Part shown: positions 45,370-56,339 of the stretch, one piece after another
Layout of the letters: every line of letters begins with the position of its first letter
Numbering within the stretch: the first letter of the stretch is position 1
Assembly (NCBI RefSeq): GCF_019320115.1
Contig: NC_089582.1
Span: forward strand, 123,839,259 to 123,903,258
Length of the DNA stretch: 64,000 nt
Direction of reading: 5' to 3'
Source of the DNA: Miscanthus floridulus
Lineage: Eukaryota; Streptophyta; Magnoliopsida; Poales; Poaceae
Made by a program: the position numbers and the translations under genes
The notes under the pieces: generated by a model
What the model saw: the letters and a program-made list of their open reading frames with translations, nothing else
Database searches by the model: none
Told to the model about the DNA's origin: nothing

Positions 45370-47066
45370 TCATCCAAACAAGACCTGATCACCACACCAG
45401 CTATAAATATTGAATTTTACTGAAGGGTGTGCCTTTAAAAGGCTAGGGAGTTCCATGTATGCACTGCAACTTCGTCTTCGTGAGACATTTCTAGACAAGT
45501 TCAAAGTCACGCTTTGAAGCAGTGCAGCACATCTCAATAATACTTTCAATAAGCCAACTTCGTGATCTTCTCCATTGAAGCCATCGATTTTTACTTCTTT
45601 AAGAACAGTCAGTGATATAATTTGATCTTTCCAGTTGTTGGGCTGATCACAATGCCAATTTACATGGCATGCTTTTCTCTGCTTAGAAAAAGAAAATCAA
45701 GTTCAATGCATTATTGATTTTTGACACTAAGTTGCAATGTGAAGCAAGCAACCAGTACAAATTTAATAAATCAATAAAGAATGTGAGTAACTACCTGATA
45801 TCGATTTAATTCCACCTTAAGTTTTTGCACAGAGGTACAGAATCGAAGTAGATCCAGCACCATTGCTCCATAAACATGCCCTCTTGGTACAATTTTCAGT
45901 TCTAAAACAGAGAGGTTTCTCACCTGACTTTGGGAAATCTCTTGCTCAAAGGTCACGGCCATACCATCCGAAAAATTCTGTGGCAATTTGGAAGCGAGCC
46001 TTCAAATATGATATAAAATCAACTATAGTCAGGACAGAAAGGAATTAAACAGGAAGAGACGCACTTGCTCTGCCCCTATGCGCAGCAAGAGGGTGTTGCC
46101 GTGAGCGCGGTGCTGTGGCTGCAAACAAGTATCTTCCCTGCTGTCGGTCTGTTGTGTCTGCACAAAGTGCCCCAGCGTCTTTAATTGCAGGCTCCACACG
46201 CGCCATATCCCTCCAAACGTGGACCAAGATCCGAAATACCATGAGTGATCATCCACCAGTGGTGCTGACAACGATAAGCTGAACTCATCGCTGATACCCT
46301 GAATGGAGCTAAATGTCAATTTCTTAAGTACAAGGGCCACGATGTCGACCCGCCGAAGGCCGAAGGTGTGCGGGGGCAGAGACATATAGCTCCTAGAGTG
46401 ACGTCGAGTGGACTTGATAGAGTCGTACTGCCAACTGGAAAGACGAAGCTTGCGTAGGCAGGGGCAACGGGGCAGCAGGTCACCCAGGGCCATGTGGCAG
46501 GAACCGAAGGAGAGGCTCTCAAGCGCTGTTAAATCTCCAGCCGGTGGCAGCCTCAAACGTGGATCAAAATGCAGACTTAACGAAGCTGTGCGGTCGAAGC
46601 AAGGCAGGTCTACGGCATCCGCGTCGCTGCAGCCGTCCGCATGGATGTCGACAGAAAGCTCTGCCGGCGCAAGCGGCGCCGCGGCGCCGAGCAACGAGGA
46701 AATGCGATCCGGTGTGAGCATGTGGTGGACGGGGATAGAGATGCGGAGAGAACCCGCTGGGCGGGCGATCTGGCCGAGCGCTGCGTGGAGCTGTTCAGGC
46801 GTGATCTCGTGGAAGATGAGCTGAGGGGAGCGGGTCCAGAGACCGCGCCACCGGCGAGAGAGGAGGCTCGTGTTGGCTGCGGCGCGGGCGCAGCCGAGGC
46901 CTGCGAGGATCTGGAGCAGGAGGTCGTCGGGGAGGGCGCTGATGTGGTCGGCGTCGTCGGCACGGCGCCGGAGCCGCCGGGTGCTGCGACGGAGAAGCCC
47001 CACGCGGCAGCAATCGCGATCCAACTGCCATTTGCGGCACTCGCCGCACGCACCCCGCGCGGCCAT
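45370..47066 (-). CDS. F-box/FBD-like protein, open three-exon gene
   Basis: Exons 47066-46065, 45977-45795 and 45678-45370 join in phase 0 with GT-AG borders, giving 497 residues. ATG 47066 (MAARGACGEC) is the first in frame before the F-box. Residues about 40-80 are the F-box (DHISALPDDLLLQIL ... LSRRWRGLW), expected to dock to SKP1. Leucine-rich strands follow (LESLSFGSCHMAL, LPRCPCLRKLRLS). Exon 3 gives an FBD-like end (KEVKIDGFNGEDHEVGLLK). An N-terminal C7-x2-C10-x8-C19-C20 pattern is shared with the 25805-27584 pseudogene. Oddity: residues encoded at about 46411-46375 look like an out-of-frame passage (a one-base loss followed by a one-base gain), which reads past a TAG present in the old frame. 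It may be functional with an altered surface loop, or it may be at an early stage of decay. Confidence 0.82.
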
Positions 47067-47185
47067 CTCCGAGCAGATCGGGTGGCGGCGGCGGTACCCT
47101 CGATGCTCACGTGGTGAGCGGTGACGGGCATTGGTTTTTTAGGCTTTTACATGGCATTAAGGTGATCCTAGATAGGTGCCACTGC

Positions 47186-47212
47186 TTTATTTATTTATTT
47201 ATTTATTTATGG
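47186..47212 (+). repeat. (TTTA)n microsatellite
   Basis: About six uninterrupted TTTA units lie between the F-box gene and the MYND gene. Confidence 0.9.
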
Positions 47213-47244
47213 TCTTACACGTCATTTTTGTTTGTTTTTCGCTG

Positions 47245-47604
47245 TTATAGGTGGGACTGGCCTGTGAAATTGTCTATATTGCCTTTAAATGGTAGAGATC
47301 GACTACGATTCACCGCCACGTTAGTTTTCTTGTCTCTCGGTCTCTTCTGCTCATCCTCCTCTAGCCGCGGCATAAAGACGAGGGGCGTTACGGCGCCGCG
47401 CCTCCGCCTACTGGGCCCGGCGGCCGCGCCCCGGGAGGAGAGCGTAGAGGAGGCCCTGACGGCGAGGATGGCGAGCGCGGCGAGCTCCTCACGGCAAAAC
47501 CCGCGGCGACGCACCACCGGCTCCACCATCTGACGCCCCTCCGCTGCTTGGATCTGGCGCGCTGCCATCAAGTTTCTGAAAGTGGGGTTTTGTTCACTTT
47601 GCAT
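47245..47604 (-). CDS. Hypothetical small basic protein, doubtful
   Basis: A 119-codon ATG frame starts MQSEQNPTFRNLMAARQIQ and continues with arginine/alanine-rich sequence (VVRRRGFCREELAALAILAV). It lies in a GC-rich island between two divergent genes. No domain is recognised. It may be a short transcript, part of the upstream gene's lost promoter or first exon region, or chance. I include it because of the GC-rich composition and the absence of another gene in the roughly 1-kb gap. Confidence 0.25.
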   Translation of the reverse strand: MQSEQNPTFRNLMAARQIQAAEGRQMVEPVVRRRGFCREELAALAILAVRASSTLSSRGAAAGPSRRRRGAVTPLVFMPRLEEDEQKRPRDKKTNVAVNRSRSLPFKGNIDNFTGQSHL

Positions 47605-48060
47605 TTCTAATTTTTCTACAAAGGGTCTGTAGGTAATTCATATGACTTATAGTTACTCTGGATACTTACAACATAAACTGAAATATGTCATTTCTTCAAA
47701 AACGTATCAAGATACGGTCTGACAAATTGTATAAGAAATACTGAGCATGAATTTATTCATCATCTTTTTTTTGCCTTCATAAAAATGATACTGCAATTGT
47801 CAACAACAACAATAAAAGTGTTAATTGTCGCATAAATTAATTAATCAGGATAACTACTAAATTGCTAATGAAGTTCTAATCCTCTTTTACAACCCCACAT
47901 GAAAGTCCGTGTGAGGACTCCACTGACTGGTTCCAGAAAAGTTTGGTGCTTAAGGGAGATAATTGAACTGTGTTATTTGCCAAGCACTCGTGCTATATTG
48001 TTATTAGTTTTTTTTTACATTGGTTTTTCTTATTGGTATATACTATTCAAAACCATTCAG

Positions 48061-51000
48061 GTTATACATTGGAGGGTTCATAAAGAAGAATGTAAAAGGT
48101 TTGCAGAACAAATGAGGCGCATCGATGTGCTGAGCCAGTTTCCTTTCACCTTCTTGGAACCTCCTGCTCTGGTACTTCTCTGTACCCATTGTTTTCCTTC
48201 CAGCTAAGATTTCCTGGGTTGCTATTATCTCCCTGGAAATGACATGGTGGAACCTACTATAAATTTCAGTGCCTTGCGTCCAAAACTACACTTTACCCAC
48301 ATGAACTGTCTAATTTTTTTCTATTTTTATTGTATATAAGTTAATTATTATATCAATTTTGATACAGATAAAAGACTTGTGCATTTATGCTTAATTATTC
48401 TCTAGTTCTCTCACAAGTTCTTCCTTTTTTTAGAACCATGAATTATCAAGTGCAAGGTGCTTATTTTTGCAATCAATCAAACTTCACCAGAAAGGACTCT
48501 GGAAATCAGAATGTATATGTGGCCGAGATGTTGCTCCTGTGAAGGACTTAAGGTTTTCTTTTTGTTGAAATCCTATCACTTCCTTGTTTTCAGTATAAAA
48601 GCAACGATTTGCAATGCTGTTGTGGAGGTTTTCCTCCTTATTTTGATTGAAAGTCCTCTGTAGATATCTTAATTTCAATTCCACACTCACAGCTTGTCTC
48701 CTTTTATGTCATCAAATTTGAACTAGAAACATGGTGCATTTTGCTTTGGCACCAGAAACATAGGCATATTCTTGTTTTCTACCTCAATTTTTTTAATCAT
48801 TTTGCTAGTTTTGGCTCTGTATGAATCGATCTGAATAATCTTGATTCATGGCTACATGTTTGCTCTCTTCTTCACTTCATAGGATTTGCATATAATTTTT
48901 TTCTCGTTTATGTTAAGATCTCACTGTGTAGTGGAATCCTAAGCCAGGATAGTAACATGAAGAGAGGCAGAGGAAGACCAGAGTTGACTTGGGTAGAGGC
49001 AATATAAGGAGACTTGAAAGGATGGAATATACCCAAAGACTTAGCCTTAGATAGGAGTGCTTGGAAAACAGCTATTCACGTGCCTGAACCTTGATTGCTT
49101 CTGCTGGGTTTCAACTCTAGCCTATCCCAACTTGTTTGGGACTTAAAGGCTTTGTTGTTGTTGTTGTTGTTGTATGTTAAGATCTCACTGTCTGTTTGAG
49201 AGAAAAAAGTCTCACTGTCTGATTGTTCATGAAACAAACTATGGCATGGTTTTAGTTTATCTCTTATTTTAGTCTCAGCAAATCTTGTAATTCCTTTTGC
49301 TCTTTCTGCTATTATACAGCATAGAAGCTGAATGGAACTTGCAAAGCTCCCTCTGCCCTTGTACAGGTGCATCTCTAGCTTTGCTGTGGTGACTCGCAGT
49401 ATGTTTATCTCATTGCATTATCCCGTTTTTGTAAATATCAGAGCCTAGAAATCCTGTGCCTTCAGTCCTGGCAAGCTGGGAAGACTATTATGAGTGGAGA
49501 TCCCTTCCCCTGCATTCACCTGTTGCTGTTTTACTTCATTGGGTATGTACATTGCAACATGTTATGGACATAGCTTTTAACTCTATAGTTGCCTGAGGTT
49601 CAATTTTGCAGCCACTTAGTCTATATCATTGCATTCAACTCTCTCGGCAAACTCCAAGAGATGGTGGCCAGGACACCCTGTGCATTCACTATTTAGGTAA
49701 CACCATTTCATCTTTTATGTCGGGGAACTCGTGTTTTTCAGCATCAGTGGATGACTCTTCTCCTTTTTCTTGTGTATTGCTATTAATGGTAGGAAAAATA
49801 CTCTCAAACTGACCTGGAGGAAAATAGGTGATATCTAACAAAAAAGGAAAATGCAAATCCAGATGTAGCCTATTTGTCAGGAACTTATAGGATTTTTGCT
49901 CTATGGTAGGACTGGTTATGGATGCTTACTGTTCTTCCACAGTTTTGAAGTGCAATTACAGTTGTACACATCATTTTCTGCATTTTTTTAGACAACCATT
50001 CGAAAAGTCAAACTTCTTCGTCCCTGCTGAATTCCACTGGAGAAACAAGCCTCTGTTGTGGCCACAATTGATTAGCAAGTGGTGAAGCTTGTATTTTTAT
50101 TGCTTATTAGGCACAAGGGTGATCTGTATGCACTTAACAACAAATCATGTGTTAGTCATGGCACCGTTGACCAGTTTTACTGTAAACCATCACAGGAGAT
50201 AGTCAAATTTATCCAGTGAAATATCCTTTTCTGATTACTTTGATTTGAAGCTAGTTGATTATGATAGCATCTACTGATTTTTGCTATCTTCATTTCCACT
50301 TGCAACTTAAATGTCTAAAAGGGCCTGAGAAGGAGCTACTTCAGCTTGTAGCGTTTGGGGAACTACGTGCATTATTTCCAGGTGTCCAGATTCACATTGA
50401 GCTTGTGGGACCAGAAGTTCCCCAGTCTAGGTAAGCAACACAAGCCGGTTTTTGTTTTGGTCCTATACTCCTATGATATAGGAGAAGCTTAGTGTGCAAT
50501 TTGGTGTTTCCTTTTATTTGTCTGACATTCTTAGTTTGGTATTTGCCTTACAATTTGATGACAATACCTTTCCCATTTTATATCTTTGAATTAAAATATT
50601 TTTTTAAAGTAATTTGTATCTTGATAAGCTGAGTAGTGTTTTTTTACCAAACACGCAGGAGAGCTGTGTATCATTATATTAAGAAGAAAAAGGGGAAGAA
50701 CCCTTACAAACCACACACTCACATTCCCACAAAATGTTCTTTATCTCATCTTCTTATTTGTTTGTTGTGTGCTTTATTCAACAAGATCTACATTTTAAAT
50801 TAGCTACTATATGCTCCTCAGTGATATATTGGTTTGAGTTTATGTTCTTTTCCCTGGTTCTGTAACTGGTATGGTACCTGTTCACAGGGATGGTGAGGTT
50901 GCAAACATTTCCAGATATGCATGTTGTTCTGATGAGAGCTGCTGTTGTAAATCTTCTATTGGTTCCAAAGACTTGAGCTGCACTGCAGTGACACTCAAAC

Positions 51001-52753
51001 TGTGGAAAGGTTTCTATCATGAGAGATGCAGTGATATAATGAAGGTTCTCTCTACAACTACTCCTATTTTCTGAAATGATGTGAAGTTACCCCACCATAT
51101 TATAGACCCAAGCATGCCATTGATTGTAAAGTTTAGAAACAATGATAATACTGACAAGCTTTCACATGCATCGCACACAGTTCTGTATTGACTGGTGCTG
51201 TGCATAGTTTTAGATCCAGTTAATTCTAGAAGTACTAAGTTATTTGCAGTCTTTTTCTTTTGTTGTATCTTGTATGTTCATTGTTCAACTCTCCAATAAT
51301 CACTGGAATGTGTAGAACTCATTTCCTAGCAGGTCTATTTCTGATTTTCTTCTAATTTACAAACTAAAGTAAGAAAAGAAAAGAGCACCACTCACCCATG
51401 AGCCTGCCGCCGCTGCTTGCTGGTCCTACCAGAGCTACAGCTGGCTTGTGCGCTGAACCATAGACCCAGTGGCAGAGCATAGTGGAGGCGAAGCTGGGCT
51501 TCAGCCCCCCTTTGCCTGGCGTTGTCACACTCACATCTGCTACTTCTGCAGGCGGACAGCCACTATTGAAGTAGAAACATACGTCACATGACATGACCAT
51601 TATTGAAGTAGAAAGTTTTTTAAATGTCACACATCAAAGCTAGCTAGTCCATGCATGAGTAAAGAAACCAGCAGTCCCTAGGTAGCTATGTCAGAAGCAA
51701 CAGGAATTAGCCCCCGCCCCCTCCCCCTGTTCAAGGCCATGCTCTGCCACTGCATAGACCTAACTGCTATTCTTGCCAACGGATCTGGAGCGTGTTCTCC
51801 CATTTGTGACATGAGGATGTCTCTTGTTTGAAACTGATAAAAAATGATTCACTCACCAGATAATTTCAGTTGGCAGCTACTCTTTGAAATATTTTCCTCT
51901 TAATGCGGAAATACTACCTGCTAATACTTTTCCTCTTGGTAGGACTCAATTCCTCATCTTATTTTTGCCCCAAATGCTGGTGTGGCTGCATACCCTAGTT
52001 GGATGCCAACTATTGTGAGTATCTCTATTAGACATGTATATACTCGCTTACATTAACAACCTCATGTTTTCCTACAACAACTTCCTGTTGCGGTGAAAAT
52101 GTTAGTGCCTGTGAGACGACATATGACACTGTTTGTTCCTACTTTACTAATATTATTTAACTAGTCAATTTGATTCTGAGGCATGCATGCAGAACATAAA
52201 TTTGCACAATGGATTGAAATCTTTTGCATCTGTATTCTGTAACCCAGCAATTTCCGTCAACCATATTACTCATATTTTATTGAAGCACAATTTCTGAGGC
52301 ATGCATGCAGAACATATTGTTACATTGACATTATATTGAGAATTCATTATGCTGCTGCATCGTACCAGATCATATCATCTATTATTTTGCCTTAGCCTGC
52401 AATCAGCTTTACTTTTTGGTGCTCATTATCATTCGTATTTCATTTGACTTTAAGGAAATAATACGTCGGACTGGGATTCCTGCAATCTTTACGGACTTCT
52501 GTGAAGAAGCTGCACATTTAGCATCCTGCTGCATAAGCTCCATAACTGGTCAACCCCTTAAAATCCCAGTATGTGTTATACTTTGTCATTCTCGTTTCTT
52601 TCCAATTGTAGGCATTGAGAAAATCAAATACATCATCATGATCTATCATATCTTTTCCAGATCCAGGTCAATCCTTTCAGGCAGCCAGTTGCAGCAGATA
52701 ACAGTGCATTATACCTACCATGTTATTCAAATTGCTTTGTTTTGGGGATGTAA
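48061..52753 (+). CDS. MYND zinc-finger / MSS51-like protein, first exon not found
   Basis: Ten exons keep one frame: 48061-48171, 48434-48552, 49320-49366, 49442-49542, 49612-49696, 50322-50430, 50888-51044, 51943-52014, 52455-52568 and 52661-52753, 335 codons plus TAA. The first one begins VIHWRVHKEECKRF, the second half of a MYND finger (HxxxHxxxC). The cysteine-rich first half, normally in an upstream exon, is not recognisable in 47130-48060. The C-terminal part (ELVGPEVP, FAPNAGVAAYPSWMPTI, TDFCEEAA, PFRQPVAADNSALYLPCYSN) matches the conserved C-terminal region of the plant MYND proteins related to yeast Mss51 and ZMYND15. MYND domains bind peptides; the plant role is not known to me. 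Introns hold a LINE fragment (48928-49172) and an hAT MITE (51467-51752). The missing exon makes it either 5'-truncated or dependent on a distant exon. Confidence 0.82.
48928..49172 (+). mobile_element. 5'-truncated LINE (RTE-like) 3' end with 19-bp TSD
   Basis: TATGTTAAGATCTCACTGT occurs at 48909-48927 and 49173-49191, a perfect 19-base TSD. The body encodes the end of a reverse-transcriptase ORF (RGRGRPELTWVEAI, then LKGWNIPKDLALDRSAWKTAIH, with one stop). It ends in the typical CCCAACTTGTTTGGGACTTAAAGGC and (TTG)n tail. It sits in intron 2 of the MYND gene in the sense direction. Confidence 0.9.
51467..51752. mobile_element. hAT-type MITE, 286 bp, TSD CATAGACC
   Basis: CAGTGGCAGAGCATAG ... 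ATGCTCTGCCACTG is flanked by the perfect eight-base duplication CATAGACC (51459-51466 and 51753-51760), which is diagnostic of hAT. It lies in the intron before the eighth recognised MYND exon. Confidence 0.93.
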
Positions 52754-52857
52754 AATTTCCCTGTGTCACCAGGAATTATTCAGAGATTGATTTGTTGATA
52801 AATGGCAATGCAACTTTCCAAAGAAGACAAGGGTGCCATTCCTAGAAGATGGGAGAA

Positions 52858-52875
52858 GGGGGGGGGGGGGGGGGG
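52858..52875 (+). repeat. G18 homopolymer
   Basis: A run of 18 G lies in the 105 bases after the MYND stop codon, in its presumed 3' UTR. Confidence 0.9.
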
Positions 52876-53414
52876 TTTCTTTTCTGAGAGATGATGGAAT
52901 GGGGATTTGAATTTTGATTTATGTTGGGACATATGGAATTTGAGAAGACAAGCTGCACAAATCACGAGGAACATCGGAAGGGCTAGGAACACATCAACTG
53001 ATTCTTGAAATATACTATTTTCGTAATTGGAAGATGCAGTACATGTTTTCTTTGGTGGAGCTGCACATTATCTAATTTTGTTGCTCACAGCAAAAGACGT
53101 AGACCAGTGTTCCGTGTCCATACCAGAATCATTCCAAAGTTAAAGGAAGTAAAATGCTTATTGTGTAGATTATGGAGAATATGTTCCATTTAATAGCAAC
53201 AGAATCAAACTGCAAGTTTCTGGTCGCAACCCTTTCTCTCATCCATTTCCATTATTATCTACATGTAATCAAGCTATCATACATCATTATATCTACCACA
53301 CAGCCCTATCTCAAACAAATGGGCAAGCACACACCACTCCAGAAAAAGTTAATGAGGCAAACCACAAATAATTCTATGCAACATAATGTATGTATTTGTA
53401 TGTGTTTGCTATGT

Positions 53415-55497
53415 TCAGCGTTGGGGTGAAATCTGGCTGAACACCTGCTTCTGCATCCTGGTTTTGTGCCCTTTTCTCGCATTTTCATCGGCAATGAGAA
53501 TATCATCTATCCATGACACTATATTATGAGCCAAACTTTCCAGCACCCTTGAGTAGCTCTCCAGTATTGCTTGTCCATTGTCCTGTGAGAAGGTAAGATG
53601 CAAGAATGTTACTTATATTGCATCACCGTTCTTGAACGCAAAATCTGTCTATTTTGGTTCTGATCTAATGTGATTATCAAAACAGTTAGTACATTTAATT
53701 CTTTTTGCGTAAGCATCAACTAGTATGCTTATATATTTCATGGTGAACAAGTTTTCTGGTAACAGGGGAAATGCAGATAAACATGGAATAACTTGAAATT
53801 TTCCTGTTTCTTTTATATTAACCATTACCTTGTTGTACTGAATCTTGCTTGTATCCAGGGTAGTCTGCGACAGGCCTGGGAACCTCTGCTTCAAGCACAG
53901 GAGTAAGCTTCTGGCCCTACTGGCAAGGATCAGATTCTTGTCTCCATCAGCATTCAGCTCGGTAACATTCTCCCATTTGGACACCACATGTGTTGTGCTT
54001 GCTTTTCTTCGCCACACGTACATAGCGGCTTCAACACGGTCTGCAATCTCAAGTGACTCATGTTCTGAGCTCAAATTGAGGAAGTTGAGGAGATGCTCTG
54101 GAGAGAACTGATCCCCTGAAGACATATACCGGTAGATGGCATCGCCTACACCCGCCCTCCCACTCTGTGGGGTAACATAACATGTATCAAAAGGAAGTCT
54201 TTGGCTGGGAGGATCAGATTAAGCAACTGACATACCTTTGGAAGTGTCTCTAAGTATGATAACGGAACCTGCATTTCAGAGAGGATACTGCTGTTGATTT
54301 CCATGGCCATCTTGTGGATCTGGCTTGCTTGGTCTCTCTTCTGCTGCAGTTCACGGTGCATGCGATCAGATAGCCCAGAGTCTGGGACACATGGCTCAGG
54401 TAACCACCATTTGTCCTCACTTCGCTGGAATGATTTCTTGCTTTCATTGAAGGATTGGTTTCTCTGGTCTGCATACCAGAACTCTGGCTTGTGAAAGCTG
54501 TCCAATATACCCTACAGAAAGAAATTCAGTCATACATTACGGTACCAGAATGGATTGTTTGGAGAGGGTTATGTGAATCAAGACTCACGAGGAGCATGGT
54601 TTCTAGCTTTTCAAGCGCAGGAAGGTTCATCAGGATGTCTGATCTTGGTGAGGTTGCCATCACCTGTTGAAATCAAAAAATTGAATCTCAATCATGATGC
54701 CATGAGGATCGATGAAACACATCAAGATTTGAGATGAGTGATGATCTGATGGCATTACATCATGCGTGCTTCCATCAGGCATGGTCTGGACAGTGGGTGA
54801 GAATTCGACAATGTATTCACAAATGGAGAGGAGGCAATCCATCTCCCTGTTCCACACTGATCTCTTCTCAGGGGACAGTGGCTCCAACCTGTGGCAGGTC
54901 CCGAACACTGTTGCTGCAGTTAGAACAAGAAGAGAATTTGTTTCAAAAAAAAAAAAAAGAACAAGAAGAGAAGCCTGCATTATATCAAAGTGAGTTTAAA
55001 GGATGAATGCATGAGGAATTTCCATGGTTAGATACCATATAGGTTGGTGATGGAATTGGATATGGCCACAGCAGTGCAGACACCTTTGCCGCTCCCTGAC
55101 ATGTCCTCCCCAAGCAGCAACTTCGCGTACTTCTCCTTCATCAGCTCCATCTCTGAAAGAGAAGAGAAGCCATCATCAAGAACCAGAAAACACCACAAGG
55201 AACATCAACTAAACAGGTCTGCCATCCGTTACCTTCCTCCTCCATTGACTTCTCATCAATAACTTGCTGCATTTTCTTCATGCTCGGCCTGCTCACCGAC
55301 GGCGAGAGGCGTGACGGTGCTACTGCCTTTGAAGACGCTGTACGGCTCGTGCTATGGCTGCGCACCTGTGGTGACGACACATGATTCTCCTGCTCGTCTC
55401 CACTGTCGGAGAAGGAGGCAACACGGAACAACGGGCGCGCATGGTCCCGGTCGTAGCTGTGGCTGTGGAAGCCCGGGAACCCTGAACCATCGCTCAT
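53415..55497 (-). CDS. RopGEF, PRONE-domain guanine nucleotide exchange factor
   Basis: Exons 55497-55233, 55152-55036, 54913-54759, 54663-54589, 54511-54236, 54164-53829 and 53582-53415 join in frame with GT-AG borders: 463 residues plus TGA. ATG 55497 begins a serine-rich N-terminal tail ([16 protein letters not shown]). The PRONE domain (PF03759) spans residues about 90-445. Its hallmarks are [20 protein letters not shown] near 95, the [13 protein letters not shown] block with W239-W240, the [10 protein letters not shown] block, and the end [22 protein letters not shown] proteins exchange GDP for GTP on plant ROP/RAC GTPases at the plasma membrane, often downstream of receptor kinases. The C-terminal tail after PRONE is only about 20 residues, short for the family, and may lack the autoinhibitory segment. 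The gene is convergent with the MYND gene, about 660 bases apart. Confidence 0.93.
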
Positions 55498-56187
55498 TGC
55501 TGCTCTTGATCTTGCTGCTCGTCCAGGCCTGGTTCAGATGACCTGGAGGAGAGATGAACAGGACGAGAATGGTGATGAAAAGGGCCAAGAACAGAAGGGC
55601 TTGTATGTTGTCCTCTTGGTGATTTGGGTGAGTGAACTCCACGGTGCAACAATAATGCCTGCCTGGTGGCTTGCATAGACACAGGGCGTTTCAAGGATGT
55701 TAAGTATATGGCATGTGAGCCATTTGCCCCCACAATAAGGACATTTTGATTGCGTTGGTGGTTGGAGTGTGGTCGTGCAAGTTCATGGCTGATGTCGTCA
55801 ACAGTGAGGAAGGTACACGAAAATGGTAAGGCTTGGTGGTAAAATTAGCACTGACTTTATTACATTCCCACCGAAATTTCAGTTGCAACTTTACATGACT
55901 CGCTGATATGTGCTCTGGCCGTTGGTCGACACAAGGATATGCACACCACACATTCTCTCTGCGTCTCAGGTAAAATAAAATACAGTTAGCAGAATAAAAA
56001 TAAAATAAAATCCAGTCAGATACAGTATCTTTTTTCCTTTCGAAATGTCTACTAGTTAAAATTGCATGGAATTTCATCCCATGGTGGCATGGTGGACCGA
56101 TGTACGGTTGGAGGGAGGTGCATGCATTCATTCGCTCCTGCTTGGGCACTTAACAGATTTTGTAGGTAGGTGATCATTTAGTCTTCA
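55498..56187 (-). other. RopGEF upstream region, no separate gene
   Basis: It presumably holds the 5' UTR and promoter of RopGEF. The minus-strand open frames (for example 55700-56149) have no domain. A AAAATAAAAT-type repeat lies at 55973-56010. Confidence 0.4.
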
Positions 56188-56215
56188 CCCCCCCCCCCCC
56201 CCCCCCCCCCCCCCC
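56188..56215 (+). repeat. C28 homopolymer
   Basis: A run of 28 C bases, unusually long for plant DNA, lies upstream of the RopGEF gene. Confidence 0.9.
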
Positions 56216-56339
56216 ACTCTTAATTTCCTCGTTTCCAGCTCATGAAGGCCGTGACACTGTCTAATCAGCATGCCTACCCTTCAATATTTTTCCTTCTCTG
56301 CATTTCACTAGCTACTAATCATGCAATCAAAAGATAGCG

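Noticed and set aside
46610..47131. Open frames over the third F-box gene in other frames
   Set aside because: Same reason: GC-rich shadow frames without domains.
52416..52790. Single 124-codon open frame
   Set aside because: It reads through introns of the MYND gene; only the parts 52455-52568 and 52661-52753 are exons.
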